Source: Enterococcus_D entomosocium (GTDB lineage Bacteria; Bacillota; Bacilli; Lactobacillales; Enterococcaceae). From it: a stretch of DNA of 64,000 nt. The position numbers were made by a program, and so were the translations under genes. The notes beneath the pieces were generated by a model. The model had not been told where the DNA came from, did no database searches, and was given only the letters and a program-made list of their open reading frames with translations. The stretch lies in NCBI RefSeq assembly GCF_030441895.1, contig NZ_JARJAS010000001.1. One strand, written 5' to 3'. Below are positions 50,315-59,984 of this stretch, in pieces (position 1 is the stretch's first letter; the number at the start of each line of letters is the position of its first letter).

Positions 50315-50442
50315 GCTCTTTTTTCTTTTTGAGCTATTTTAAACGAAGAAATTGTAAAGACTTTTCGATAATTGTGTTTTCCATGAAGAAAATAGTTCTT
50401 CCTATGCTAAAATAGCTATATGTTTTATTATTGGAGGAACCC

Positions 50443-50952
50443 ATGAAATTACGAGGATTTGAAATTATTACATCATATAAAGAAAAAAGCATCACCTTGC
50501 CTCAACGTGCCACCCATCATGCGGCTGGTTATGACTTTGAAGCCGCGGAAGAAATCGTGGTGCCAAGCATTTGGAAAGCGGGCGTGATCGATGGGGTCAA
50601 AGCGCTTTTTGCGAAAGAGACCGCAAAACAGTTGAAGCCAACCTTGATTCCCACTGGGATCAAAGCCTATATGGGGGAAGACGAGTATTTGCAGCTGACA
50701 AATCGTTCCAGCAATCCTTTGAAACGTTTCTTAGTCTTGACGAATGGTGTCGGCGTCATCGACAGCGATTACTATGACAATCCAGATAATGAAGGGCATA
50801 TTATGTTCCAGTTTACTAATTTCGGCCCCACAGATGTCGTCATTAAAAAAGGCGAGCGGATCGGCCAAGGAATTTTCTTGCCGTTCTTAAAAGCTGATCA
50901 AGATACAACCACTGCCAGCCGAACCGGCGGCTTTGGCTCCTCGAATCAGTAA
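50443..50952 (+). CDS. dut: dUTP diphosphatase
   Basis: 169-residue trimeric dUTPase that keeps dUTP out of DNA. Five motifs can be traced: AAGYDF, NRSSNP, GVIDSDYYDN, ERIGQGIFL and C-terminal RTGGFGSS. An inserted segment (about 45-65) is typical of the Gram-positive chromosomal form. GGAGG before ATG 50443; extended -10 TGCTAAAAT upstream. Followed by radA 44 bases later. Confidence 0.93.
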   Translation: MKLRGFEIITSYKEKSITLPQRATHHAAGYDFEAAEEIVVPSIWKAGVIDGVKALFAKETAKQLKPTLIPTGIKAYMGEDEYLQLTNRSSNPLKRFLVLTNGVGVIDSDYYDNPDNEGHIMFQFTNFGPTDVVIKKGERIGQGIFLPFLKADQDTTTASRTGGFGSSNQ

Positions 50953-50996
50953 ATCCTGCCTGGGGGTCTGTTTGATAGAAGTAGTGGAGGAGATCA

Positions 50997-52367
50997 ATGG
51001 CAAAAAAAGCAAAAAGTCAATTTGTCTGTCAAAATTGCGGGTATAGTTCCCCTAAATATTTAGGAAAATGCCCCAATTGCGGCAGCTGGAATTCAATGGT
51101 AGAAGAAGTGATCCAAGAAACCGCTGATCGTCGTGTACGTACGACATTGACGGGGCAAAAGATGCAGCCGACGAAAATTGCCGATGTCGTACCGAAAAAA
51201 GAACCGCGGGTCCAAACGAAACTCGCTGAGTTGAATCGCGTCTTAGGCGGCGGCGTGGTCCCAGGTTCCTTAATTTTGATCGGTGGGGATCCCGGGATCG
51301 GAAAATCGACGCTGCTCTTGCAAGTTTCCCAGCAATTAGCAGCGATCGGCGGAACGGTCTTGTATGTGTCAGGAGAAGAAAGTGCCGAGCAGATCAAAAT
51401 GCGGGCGCAGCGCTTAGGCGCCATCGACACGGAATTTTATCTCTATGGGGAAACGGACATGTCAGAGATCAGTAAAGCGATCGAAAACATCCGCCCAGAT
51501 TATGTGATCATCGATTCGATCCAAACCATGACCCAACCGGATATCACCAGTGTGGCAGGCAGTGTCAGCCAAGTGCGAGAAACGACCGCAGAATTGCTGA
51601 AAATCGCTAAAACCAATGGCATCGCCATCTTTATCGTTGGCCACGTGACGAAGGAAGGCTCGATCGCAGGACCGCGGATGCTGGAGCACATGGTGGATAC
51701 CGTCTTGTATTTCGAAGGCGAAAAGCACCACAGCTTTCGGATTTTGCGGGCCGTCAAAAACCGCTTTGGGTCCACCAATGAGATCGGGATTTTTGAAATG
51801 GAAGAAGGCGGGTTGAAAGAAGTCGCCAATCCGTCACAAGTCTTTTTGGAAGAACGCTTAGAAGGCGCAACCGGATCGGCGATCGTAGTGGCAATGGAAG
51901 GCAGTCGGCCAATCTTGGTGGAGATCCAAGCATTGGTCACGCCAACGATGTTCGGCAATGCCAAACGCACGACGACGGGGCTAGACTTCAACCGGGTCTC
52001 GCTGATCATGGCGGTTTTAGAAAAACGGGCAGGTTTGCTGCTGCAAAATCAAGATGCCTACTTAAAAGCAGCCGGCGGGGTCAAATTAAATGAACCCGCG
52101 ATCGATCTAGCGATCGCTGTTAGTATCGCCTCCAGCTATAAAGAAAAAGGCACCAGCCCGACGGAGTGTTTTATCGGTGAAATTGGCTTGACGGGTGAGA
52201 TTCGCCGAGTCAATGCGATCGAACAACGGGTCAAAGAGGTGCAGAAACTGGGCTTTACAAAAGTTTATTTGCCTAAAAACAATCTGACTGGTTGGCAGCC
52301 GCCAAAAGGCATCGAAGTCGAAGGCGTGTCTACCTTAGCCGAAACCTTACGGAAAGTCTTCCGTTAA
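50997..52367 (+). CDS. radA: DNA repair protein RadA
   Basis: 456-residue DNA helicase-like protein in recombination. N-terminal zinc finger CQNCG...CPNCG, RecA-like core with GGDPGIGKSTLL, the KNRFGSTNEIG motif and a C-terminal Lon-like domain. GGAGGAG before the ATG. In the conserved dut-radA-yacL-gltX order of enterococci. Confidence 0.97.
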   Translation: MAKKAKSQFVCQNCGYSSPKYLGKCPNCGSWNSMVEEVIQETADRRVRTTLTGQKMQPTKIADVVPKKEPRVQTKLAELNRVLGGGVVPGSLILIGGDPGIGKSTLLLQVSQQLAAIGGTVLYVSGEESAEQIKMRAQRLGAIDTEFYLYGETDMSEISKAIENIRPDYVIIDSIQTMTQPDITSVAGSVSQVRETTAELLKIAKTNGIAIFIVGHVTKEGSIAGPRMLEHMVDTVLYFEGEKHHSFRILRAVKNRFGSTNEIGIFEMEEGGLKEVANPSQVFLEERLEGATGSAIVVAMEGSRPILVEIQALVTPTMFGNAKRTTTGLDFNRVSLIMAVLEKRAGLLLQNQDAYLKAAGGVKLNEPAIDLAIAVSIASSYKEKGTSPTECFIGEIGLTGEIRRVNAIEQRVKEVQKLGFTKVYLPKNNLTGWQPPKGIEVEGVSTLAETLRKVFR

Positions 52368-52530
52368 AGTGGAGTCACTGCAAGAGCAAGGGGCAATCTC
52401 CCTTCCTCTTGCCCTGACGCTGCTGGTTCATTCATTGAACCAACCGACAGCCGCTGACTGGTGGAAGGAGTCAGTTTGGCAGCACGGATTTTTGAACAAA
52501 AGAAACCTACTGGAGTATGGAGGAACATGT

Positions 52531-53670
52531 ATGCAGAAACGAGTCATTACCGCACTAATGGTACTTGCCGGAGCAAGTCTAGGGATCTCACTGATGCCCA
52601 TCGCATGGCAAGCCATTGGGCAAACCCAAAATGAATGGCTGAATAATAACATCACTAATAGTTTGCTTGGAGCCCTTATTTTCTTTTTATTATCTTTACT
52701 ATTAGCGAAATATATTGCAGCCGGTATTCGCAAAATTGAAGAAAAACTAAGTGAATTGAGCTTAACCTATCTCTTGTTTGGCGCAATTGGTTCGATCATC
52801 GGTCTGATGATCGGTGTGATCGTGTCGATTCCTTTTTACAATTGGGATATTCCTTTTATCAACGGGATCGCCCCAATCTTAGTGATGGTCCTGTTAGGGT
52901 ATCTCGGTTTTCAGATCGGGACGACACGGATCGATGAATGGAAAAAAGTCTTTGCCCCGAAAAACAAAAAGGCAGAGCCTCAAGAGCAAGATGAACAGCA
53001 GATGCTAGAAAGAAAAATCGCGGACCATTTCCACAAATACAAAATTTTGGATACCAGCGTGATCATTGATGGCCGGATCTATGATATTGCCAAAACCGGC
53101 TTTTTGGAAGGCGTCCTGCTGATCCCGAATTTCGTTTTGTATGAATTGCAATACATCGCAGATTCTGGCGATAGTTTGAAACGGGTCCGGGGCCGTCGCG
53201 GCTTGGATATTTTGAATGCTTTGCAAAAAGAAGAAGGCATCGCAGTTGAGATGTACGAAGGCGATTTTGAAGACATTTCCGAAGTCGACAGCAAGCTGAT
53301 CAAGTTAGCGAAATTGCTGGATGGTGTCGTTGTGACTAATGACTACAATTTAAACAAAGTTTCTGAATTTCAAAATGTGCCGGTCTTGAATATCAATGCG
53401 TTGGCCAATGCGGTCAAACCAGTGGTGATTCCAGGAGAAAGCATGCACGTCTTAGTAGTGAAAGCTGGCACGGAGCGGCAGCAAGGGGTCGCTTATCTAG
53501 ATGACGGGACGATGGTCGTGGTGGAAGATGGCCAGCATTACATGAACGAACACATCGAAGTGATCGTCACCAGCGCCTTGCAAACGGCAGCTGGGCGGAT
53601 GATTTTTGCCAAACCAGCCCATTCTGGTCGCGGCATCGACAACAAAGAAGGATCAAAATCAGAGAAATAA
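52531..53670 (+). CDS. yacL: PIN/TRAM domain membrane protein YacL
   Basis: 379 residues: four membrane helices (about 6-27, 44-64, 76-100, 107-125), then a PIN nuclease-like domain (KILDTSVIIDGRIYDI, Asp active-site residues in LDTSVIIDGR and VVTNDYNLN) and a C-terminal TRAM domain. I start at 52531, with TGGAGG ahead; the frame is open back to the radA stop but carries hairpins. Possible toxin-like RNase by fold; cellular role unknown. Terminator follows. Confidence 0.9.
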   Translation: MQKRVITALMVLAGASLGISLMPIAWQAIGQTQNEWLNNNITNSLLGALIFFLLSLLLAKYIAAGIRKIEEKLSELSLTYLLFGAIGSIIGLMIGVIVSIPFYNWDIPFINGIAPILVMVLLGYLGFQIGTTRIDEWKKVFAPKNKKAEPQEQDEQQMLERKIADHFHKYKILDTSVIIDGRIYDIAKTGFLEGVLLIPNFVLYELQYIADSGDSLKRVRGRRGLDILNALQKEEGIAVEMYEGDFEDISEVDSKLIKLAKLLDGVVVTNDYNLNKVSEFQNVPVLNINALANAVKPVVIPGESMHVLVVKAGTERQQGVAYLDDGTMVVVEDGQHYMNEHIEVIVTSALQTAAGRMIFAKPAHSGRGIDNKEGSKSEK

Positions 53671-53675
53671 TCCTC

Positions 53676-53707
53676 GGCAGCTGGCGTAAAATATGCCAGC
53701 TGCCTTT
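53676..53707 (+). terminator. Terminator after yacL
   Basis: GGCAGCTGGC pairs with GCCAGCTGCC, then TTT. Confidence 0.75.
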
Positions 53708-53733
53708 ACTAATTGGGTTATTGATTGTACAAT
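53705..53733 (+). promoter_or_regulatory. gltX promoter
   Basis: TTTACT (53705-53710), 17 bases, TACAAT (53728-53733). No T-box core in the 100-base leader. Confidence 0.6.
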
Positions 53734-53839
53734 TCAACTTGAGGGTTCTGTTTTTTACGCGGGTCTTTCCCACTAAACTGAACAATAAGCCCCAAGCAGC
53801 TTGGCTGGCTTGGAAATCAGATGAAGGAAGAGGAAAACA

Positions 53840-55297
53840 ATGACAAAAGTACGTGTACGTTACGCGCCAAGTCCAACAGGACATTTACACATCGGGAATG
53901 CTCGGACGGCTTTATTCAATTATTTGTTTGCTCGTCACAATGACGGTGAATTTATTATCCGAATCGAAGACACCGATCAAAAAAGAAACATTGAAGATGG
54001 TGAAAAAAGCCAGCTTGAAAACTTGCAATGGTTAGGGATGGATTGGGACGAATCACCTGAAAATCCAGGGGAATATGGGCCGTATCGTCAATCAGAACGC
54101 GGCGATATCTACCAACCACTGATCGATCAATTGCTCGCAAGTAATCGTGCGTATAAGTGTTATTGTACGGAAGAAGAGTTGGAAGCCGAACGCGAAGGCC
54201 AAAGAACGCGTGGCGAAATGCCTCATTATGCAGGGAAATGTGCCAACTTAACACCGGAAGAGCAAGCCGAAAAAGAAGCACAAGGCTTGAAACCAGTGAT
54301 TCGTTTCCGTGTCTCTCGCAATACTGAATACAAATTCCATGACATGGTCAAAGGCGAGATCGTTTTTGAATCAGATAATGTCGGTGGCGATTTTGTCATC
54401 CAAAAACGTGATGGCATGCCGACCTACAACTTTGCAGTAGCAGTGGATGACCATCATATGAAAATCACCCATGTGTTGCGTGGAGATGACCACATCGCCA
54501 ACACACCAAAACAGTTGATGATCTATGAAGCATTTGGCTGGCAAGCACCGGAATTCGGGCATATGACGTTGATCATCAATAGCGAAACTGGGAAAAAATT
54601 AAGCAAACGGGACGAATCGATTCTGCAATTCATCGAGCAATACCGTGAATTGGGTTATTTGCCAGATGCTATGTTCAACTTTATTGCACTTTTAGGCTGG
54701 TCACCAGTTGGGGAGGAAGAAATTTTCTCTCAAGAAGAATTGATCAAAATCTTTGATCCTGAACGGTTGAGCAAATCACCAGCTGCCTTCGATGCCAAGA
54801 AATTGGAATGGGTCAATAACCAATACATGAAACAAATGGATTTGGATGAATTGACGGCAATGTGCGTTCCTTACTTGGTAAAAGCTGGCCGCATCGAAGA
54901 AACATTGACCGAAGAAAAAGCTGCTTGGTTGAAAAAAATCGTATCCTTGTATCAACCACAAATGAGTTTTGCGGCTCAAATCGTCGATCTTTCGGAATTG
55001 TTCTTCGAAGAACACCCTGAATTAGATGATGCAGCCAAAGAAGTCTTAGCAGGAGAAACCGTACCGACGGTTTTGACAGCCTTTAAAGAAAAATTACAGG
55101 CGATGCCAGTCGTTGAGGCTGCGGCAGTCAAAGCAGCCATCAAAGAGATCCAAAAAGAAACAGGCATCAAAGGCAAGAATTTATTCATGCCGATCCGCGT
55201 GGCGGTCTCAGGCCAAACCCACGGACCAGAACTACCAGATACCGTTGAATTATTAGGGAAAGAAAAAGCCCTTGATCATTTGAATAACGTGTTATAA
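53840..55297 (+). CDS. gltX: Glutamyl-tRNA synthetase
   Basis: 485-residue class I synthetase, probably non-discriminating (charges tRNA-Glu and tRNA-Gln) as usual in Firmicutes with GatCAB. HIGN variant of HIGH in SPTGHLHIGNARTAL, KLSKR in GKKLSKRDES, and a Cys-containing segment CYCTEEELE (zinc-like). AAGGAAGAGG precedes the ATG. Followed by the cysteine T-box. Confidence 0.97.
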   Translation: MTKVRVRYAPSPTGHLHIGNARTALFNYLFARHNDGEFIIRIEDTDQKRNIEDGEKSQLENLQWLGMDWDESPENPGEYGPYRQSERGDIYQPLIDQLLASNRAYKCYCTEEELEAEREGQRTRGEMPHYAGKCANLTPEEQAEKEAQGLKPVIRFRVSRNTEYKFHDMVKGEIVFESDNVGGDFVIQKRDGMPTYNFAVAVDDHHMKITHVLRGDDHIANTPKQLMIYEAFGWQAPEFGHMTLIINSETGKKLSKRDESILQFIEQYRELGYLPDAMFNFIALLGWSPVGEEEIFSQEELIKIFDPERLSKSPAAFDAKKLEWVNNQYMKQMDLDELTAMCVPYLVKAGRIEETLTEEKAAWLKKIVSLYQPQMSFAAQIVDLSELFFEEHPELDDAAKEVLAGETVPTVLTAFKEKLQAMPVVEAAAVKAAIKEIQKETGIKGKNLFMPIRVAVSGQTHGPELPDTVELLGKEKALDHLNNVL

Positions 55298-55299
55298 AC

Positions 55300-55524
55300 A
55301 CAGCGAATAGACGAAGTACTAGCCGATTTTTTTCAGAGAGACCACGGAAGGTGAGAGTGGTCAAAAAAGGCTAGGAAATGCACCTAGGAGTGGCTTTGGC
55401 GCAAGTCAAAGACGAAGCAGCGGACGTTACCCGCTTGAAGGCAGTGCCGAACTGCGAACAAAAGTGGGACCACGCAAAAAAGCGTCTTTTGAATAAGGAA
55501 ACTTATTTGAAAGACGCTTTTTTC
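55300..55524 (+). promoter_or_regulatory. T-box leader (cysteine) of cysE-cysS
   Basis: The T-box core GAACAAAAGTGGGACCACGC is at 55456-55475. A stem I starts near 55334 (CAGAGAGACCACGG) and its 3' side contains AGGAAATGCACC, with specifier UGC (Cys) at 55379-55381. The terminator hairpin 55476-55523 follows. Boundaries approximate. Confidence 0.9.
55476..55523 (+). terminator. T-box regulated terminator of cysE
   Basis: AAAAAAGCGTCTTT pairs with AAAGACGCTTTTTT, with an inner AATAAG/CTTATT stem. Confidence 0.88.
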
Positions 55525-55557
55525 GTATCAAGAAGTTTGGATAAAGCAGGTGAGAAG

Positions 55558-56094
55558 ATGACTTGGTTCAAAAAAGCAATTGCGGCAACAAAAAAACACG
55601 ATCCGTCGGTGCGATCAACGTTGGAGATCATCATCACGTATCCGGGATTCCATGCCTTATTTTGGCATCGTTGGGCGCACTTTTTGTTTCAGCATCGCTG
55701 GTATTTTTTGGCAAAACTGACGGCCCAGTTTTGGCGTTTCTTGACCGGGATCGAGATTCATCCTGGTGCCCAGATCGGCCAAGGGGTCTTTATCGATCAT
55801 GGGATGGGGGTCGTGATTGGGGAAACGGCGATCATTGAAGATGATGTCGTCTTGTTTCACGGAGTCACCCTGGGGGGAACCGGCAAAGAGCGGGGCAAGC
55901 GTCATCCCACGGTTAAAACCGGTGCGTTTCTCTCAGCCCATGCGCAGATCTTAGGTCCTGTCACAATCGGTGAATATGCAAAGATCGGCGCCAATGCAGT
56001 GGTTTTGAAGGATATCCCCGCAGAAGCAACTGCTGTCGGCATCCCGGCAAAGATCGTTCGAATCAAAGGAAAGAAGGTTACCCACGATGATTAA
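55558..56094 (+). CDS. cysE: Serine O-acetyltransferase
   Basis: 178 residues, left-handed beta-helix hexapeptide acetyltransferase, first step from serine to cysteine. Motifs IDHGMGVVIGETA and GGTGKERGKRHPT bind acetyl-CoA and serine. Start at 55558 with AGGTGAG ahead; the frame back to 55378 lies in the T-box leader. Overlaps cysS by eight bases. Confidence 0.94.
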   Translation: MTWFKKAIAATKKHDPSVRSTLEIIITYPGFHALFWHRWAHFLFQHRWYFLAKLTAQFWRFLTGIEIHPGAQIGQGVFIDHGMGVVIGETAIIEDDVVLFHGVTLGGTGKERGKRHPTVKTGAFLSAHAQILGPVTIGEYAKIGANAVVLKDIPAEATAVGIPAKIVRIKGKKVTHDD

Positions 56095-57499
56095 AATCTA
56101 TAATACGCTGACACGAGAAAAAGAAGTGTTTCAGCCATTGGAAGAAAAGAAAGTAAAAATGTATGTTTGCGGACCCACCGTCTATAACTATATCCATATC
56201 GGGAATGGCCGCAGTACTGTTTCATTTGATACCGTACGTCGTTATTTCGAATACCGCGGCTATACAGTGGACTATTTGATGAATTTTACTGATGTCGATG
56301 ATAAAATCATTCGTGCAGCAAAAGAATTAGGTACGACGGCCCCAGAAGTGGCAGAGCGTTTTATCAACGCCTTCAATGAAGATACTGCAGCGCTGAATGT
56401 CAAACCTGCTACGATGAATCCTCGTGTGATGGATCATATTGAAGACATCATTGCCTTTATTGCTGCTCTTGTAGAAAAAGGCTATGCCTATCCAGTCAAT
56501 GGCGATGTTTATTACCGTACCCGTAAATTTGCTCACTATGGGCAATTAAGCGACCAATCCATCGACGAGCTGGAAGTCGGCGCAAGCCAGCGAACCGGTG
56601 AAGAACAAAAAATCAAGGAAGATCCGTTGGATTTTGCTTTGTGGAAAGCGGCAAAAGGCGATGAGATCGCTTGGGAATCTCCTTGGGGAGCCGGCCGTCC
56701 CGGCTGGCATATCGAATGCTCGGTGATGGCGACCAAACACCTAGGCGAGACCATCGATATTCATGGAGGCGGACAAGACTTGACCTTCCCTCATCATGAA
56801 AATGAGATCGCCCAAAGCGAGGCAAAAACCGGCAAGACCTTTGCCAACTATTGGATGCATAATGGCTATGTGACGATCGGTGAAGACGAAGAAAAAATGA
56901 GTAAGTCGCTGGGCAACTTCGTCACGGTGCATGAGATGGTCAAAAAAGTTGATCCACAGGTGCTGCGTTTCTTTTTGGCAACGACTCAGTACCGCCGACC
57001 AATCAAATACAGCGAGACTACCTTGCATGAAGCACAAACCAATCTGCAAAAATTGCGTACGACCTATGAAAATGCCAAATTCCGCTTGAATAGCAGTCAC
57101 TATCAAGCCAGCGATGAGGAAGTCAATGCACCGGTTCTGGAAGAATTTGAAGAACGTTTCATCAAAGAAATGGACGATGATTTCAACGCGGCTAATGGAA
57201 TCACAGTGGTCTATGAATTGGCGAAGTGGCTGAACTTAGCTAGCGAAGACCCAGAAACAGACTTGGCTTTATTAACCGCTGGATTAGCCAAGTTCAGCGA
57301 ATGGCTGACGATTTTCGGGATTTATTTTGTATCAGAAGAATTGCTAGATGAAGAAATCGAACAGCTGATCAATGAACGAATCGCCGCCCGCAAAGCCAAA
57401 GATTTTGCCCGCAGCGACCAAATCCGTGATGAGTTGAAAGAACAAGGGATCATCTTAGAAGATACCCCGCAAGGAACCCGATGGAGACGAGAAGTATGA
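56087..57499 (+). CDS. cysS: Cysteinyl-tRNA synthetase
   Basis: 470-residue class I synthetase. YNYIHIGNGRS (HIGH variant), zinc ligands in CGPTV, ECSVM and HHENE, and KMSKSLGNF. The 3' end overlaps mrnC by four bases (ATGA). Downstream of cysE under the same cysteine T-box. Confidence 0.97.
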   Translation: MIKIYNTLTREKEVFQPLEEKKVKMYVCGPTVYNYIHIGNGRSTVSFDTVRRYFEYRGYTVDYLMNFTDVDDKIIRAAKELGTTAPEVAERFINAFNEDTAALNVKPATMNPRVMDHIEDIIAFIAALVEKGYAYPVNGDVYYRTRKFAHYGQLSDQSIDELEVGASQRTGEEQKIKEDPLDFALWKAAKGDEIAWESPWGAGRPGWHIECSVMATKHLGETIDIHGGGQDLTFPHHENEIAQSEAKTGKTFANYWMHNGYVTIGEDEEKMSKSLGNFVTVHEMVKKVDPQVLRFFLATTQYRRPIKYSETTLHEAQTNLQKLRTTYENAKFRLNSSHYQASDEEVNAPVLEEFEERFIKEMDDDFNAANGITVVYELAKWLNLASEDPETDLALLTAGLAKFSEWLTIFGIYFVSEELLDEEIEQLINERIAARKAKDFARSDQIRDELKEQGIILEDTPQGTRWRREV

Positions 57500-57918
57500 G
57501 AGATTATAAACAATTGAATGGTTTGGCATTGGCCTATGTGGGGGATGCGGTCTATGAAGTCTATATTCGCGATTATTTAGTCGCCCAAGGCCAAACCCGA
57601 CCAAACCAACTGCACCATATGGCGACCCACTATGTATCTGCCAAGGCCCAAGCAGCGTTGATCCAAAAGATGTTGGATGAAGAGATCTTGACCGAAGAAG
57701 AACATGATTTTTATCGTCGCGGCCGTAATAGTAAAAGTCATACGGGTGCCAAAAATGCCGATGTCACGACGTATCGCATCGCTACTGGCTTTGAATCGCT
57801 GATCGGGTATTTGCACCTCACGCAGCAAAAAGAACGCTTAGACGAGCTGGTAGACTGGTGTATAAAGAAAGTAGGAGAAGAAGATGCGAGAAAAACCGCA
57901 AAGAAAGCGTCCAAATAA
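57496..57918 (+). CDS. mrnC: Mini-ribonuclease III
   Basis: 140 residues, RNase III catalytic domain (LAYVGDAVYEVYIRDYL; later FYRRGRNSKSH) without dsRNA-binding domain. Matures 23S rRNA 3'/5' ends in bacilli. ATG in the ATGA overlap with cysS; the frame at 57481 is not used. Overlaps rlmB by 35 bases. Confidence 0.95.
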   Translation: MRDYKQLNGLALAYVGDAVYEVYIRDYLVAQGQTRPNQLHHMATHYVSAKAQAALIQKMLDEEILTEEEHDFYRRGRNSKSHTGAKNADVTTYRIATGFESLIGYLHLTQQKERLDELVDWCIKKVGEEDARKTAKKASK

Positions 57919-58723
57919 AAAAACAGCTGGCCAATCAGAAGCCAGAAAAGAAAATAGACCGGATCGCCGCAAAGAAGCTGAGGGAGAAGCCATCGAAGAT
58001 AATTTTGTCTTTGGCTATCATGCGGTTGCTGAAGCCTTGAAAGAAGGGCGAGGCAACAAGCTGTTTCTTTCTGAAGAGGCAAGGGGAGAAAAGATCGATC
58101 GTCTGAAAGAAATGGCACGGGAACAGGCAGTTCCTGTCAAATGGGTGCCAAAACAAAAGCTGGATACGATGAGTGACCAAGGGGTCCATCAAGGCATGAT
58201 CTTGGCGATCACCCCTTACCAGTATTTGACCTTGGATGAATTGTTGGCCCAAACGAAAGAACAGCCGCTGTATCTGATTTTAGATAATCTAGAAGATCCC
58301 CATAATTTCGGCTCCATCATGCGAACCGCTGATGCCAGCGGCGTAGACGGGATCATCATTCCGAAACACCGTGCGGTGGGGATCACGCCGATCGTGGTGA
58401 AAACATCGACCGGCGCAGTGGAACATATCCCTGTGGCTCGAGTGACCAACTTGACCCAAGCAGTCCAGCAGCTGAAAAAAGCTGGTTTTTGGATCTTCGG
58501 TACTGATATGAGTGGCAGTGATTACCGCACATGGAATGCCCAAGGGGCGGTCGGTTTGATCATCGGTAACGAAGGTCGCGGCATGGGGGAAGGTTTGAAA
58601 AAAGAAGTGGATCAAATGCTGACGATCCCAATGACCGGGCACGTGCAGAGCTTGAACGCCAGTGTGGCGGCAGGCTTGTTGATGTATCAGGCCTTTACTA
58701 GCCGAAATGGGGCATCCCAATGA
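57884..58723 (+). CDS. rlmB: 23S rRNA 2'-O-methyltransferase RlmB-type (SpoU)
   Basis: 279 residues. A Lys/Arg-rich start (about 1-40) precedes the substrate-binding domain NFVFGYHAVAEALKEGRG and the knotted SPOUT domain with LDNLEDPHNFGSIMRTADASG, LIIGNEGRGM and SLNASVAAGLL. AGGAG before the ATG at 57884. The start lies within mrnC. Confidence 0.95.
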   Translation: MREKPQRKRPNKKTAGQSEARKENRPDRRKEAEGEAIEDNFVFGYHAVAEALKEGRGNKLFLSEEARGEKIDRLKEMAREQAVPVKWVPKQKLDTMSDQGVHQGMILAITPYQYLTLDELLAQTKEQPLYLILDNLEDPHNFGSIMRTADASGVDGIIIPKHRAVGITPIVVKTSTGAVEHIPVARVTNLTQAVQQLKKAGFWIFGTDMSGSDYRTWNAQGAVGLIIGNEGRGMGEGLKKEVDQMLTIPMTGHVQSLNASVAAGLLMYQAFTSRNGASQ

Positions 58724-59238
58724 AAACCCCTTTGCTGATCGTGGATGGCTACAATATGATTGGCGCTTGGCCGGAGCTGGTTCTTTTGAAAAATCAGGAC
58801 CGTTTAGAAGATGCGAGAGAAGCTTTGCTGAACCGGCTATCGAATTATGCAAAATATGAAGGCTTGAGAATCATCGTTGTTTTTGATGCCCAACTGGTGC
58901 CTGGTGTGACACAAAGTTACACCAAATATCAGCTGGAAGTTATTTTTACCGAAGAAGGAGAGACCGCCGACAGCTACATTGAACGAATCGCTGGTGAGTT
59001 AAACAATCGATTGACGCAAGTCACCGTCGCTACCAGCGATTTAGCCGAACAGTGGGTGATCTTCTCTCAAGGTGCCTTACGAACTTCGGCACGGGAATTG
59101 TACAAAAGCGTGGAAAAAACGGAAAAAGACATCTACGAGCATCAAACCGATTTGCGGTTTGAAAATTTCCGGCGCAATTCCCCTTGGTCACCGGAACAAT
59201 TAGCTGAACTTGAAAAGAAATTGCACGACCTTAGTTAG
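58720..59238 (+). CDS. rae1: NYN-domain endoribonuclease Rae1 (YacP)
   Basis: 172 residues, PIN-like NYN domain with LLIVDGYNMIGAW, VVFDAQLV, ADSYIERIA and TSDLAEQWVI (acidic sites). In B. subtilis it cleaves ribosome-bound mRNA in the A site. Overlaps rlmB by four bases. Confidence 0.94.
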   Translation: MKTPLLIVDGYNMIGAWPELVLLKNQDRLEDAREALLNRLSNYAKYEGLRIIVVFDAQLVPGVTQSYTKYQLEVIFTEEGETADSYIERIAGELNNRLTQVTVATSDLAEQWVIFSQGALRTSARELYKSVEKTEKDIYEHQTDLRFENFRRNSPWSPEQLAELEKKLHDLS

Positions 59239-59333
59239 GGACAAAGTTGGTCTGTTAAATTAGAAGATGTCCCAGCCATTTATGATACGCTCCTTTTGTA
59301 GCAAATGAAGCAAAAACAAAAGGAGTGATATCG

Positions 59334-59897
59334 ATGCGCAGGGAAGAAGGACAAGTATCACACCCTTCTGATAGATTTGAAGAGTTGTTCAGAAAATATC
59401 GACCGATCGTTGAGATTTTGCATAAAAAATATTATCTGCGGGATTATGACTTAGATGATTGGCTGCAAGAAGGCCGGATCGTTTTTAATAAGTGTCTAAA
59501 GACTTACGATCAGGACAAAGGAACGACGCTGGGTATCTTGTTTAAGCGATCCTTTGAGAATCGTATCTGCAGCTTGTTGCGGGCGCAGCATGCCCAAAAA
59601 CGCAAAGCCCAAGTCGATGCCTGCTCGCTGGAAGAAAAGCTTTCACAAGAAGGCAATCGGTTTTTGACCGATCATAATCGCTGTGCGGAAACTGCAGAGA
59701 CCTATTTGTTTGTTAATGAATCGTTGGTAGAGTATCCGAAAAGTTTATCGTCTTTAGAAAGAATGGTTATAATGAATTATTTAAAAGGATTAGAACTTGA
59801 TCAGATTGCGGCTCAAGAAAAGCTGTCTTACGAAAAAATAAAAAGCGCTCTCAGTCGTGGTAGGACAAAATTGATAGCGCTTATCAAAGACGTTTAA
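59334..59897 (+). CDS. sigH: SigH/ComX-like RNA polymerase sigma factor
   Basis: 187 residues. Region 2 covers FEELFRKYRPIVEILHKKYY to LLRAQHAQKR; region 4 helix-turn-helix LDQIAAQEKLSYEKIKSALS. Start at 59334 with AAAGGAG eight bases ahead. The cysS-mrnC-rlmB-rae1-sigH order matches bacilli, where SigH controls competence and stationary phase. In enterococci its regulon is little known. Confidence 0.87.
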   Translation: MRREEGQVSHPSDRFEELFRKYRPIVEILHKKYYLRDYDLDDWLQEGRIVFNKCLKTYDQDKGTTLGILFKRSFENRICSLLRAQHAQKRKAQVDACSLEEKLSQEGNRFLTDHNRCAETAETYLFVNESLVEYPKSLSSLERMVIMNYLKGLELDQIAAQEKLSYEKIKSALSRGRTKLIALIKDV

Positions 59898-59936
59898 CAA
59901 AAATCTTATTGAAAGTAGAATTATTTTATGGTAAAC

Positions 59937-59965
59937 TTGAAATTTTCTGCATTTCGTGGTATAAT
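59937..59965 (+). promoter_or_regulatory. veg promoter
   Basis: TTGAAA (59937-59942), 17 bases, TATAAT (59960-59965). Confidence 0.75.
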
Positions 59966-59984
59966 GATGCTCGAGGTGAATGCG

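Noticed and set aside
55378..55557. N-terminal extension of cysE
   Set aside because: It is the T-box leader; the family start MTWFKK has its own Shine-Dalgarno.
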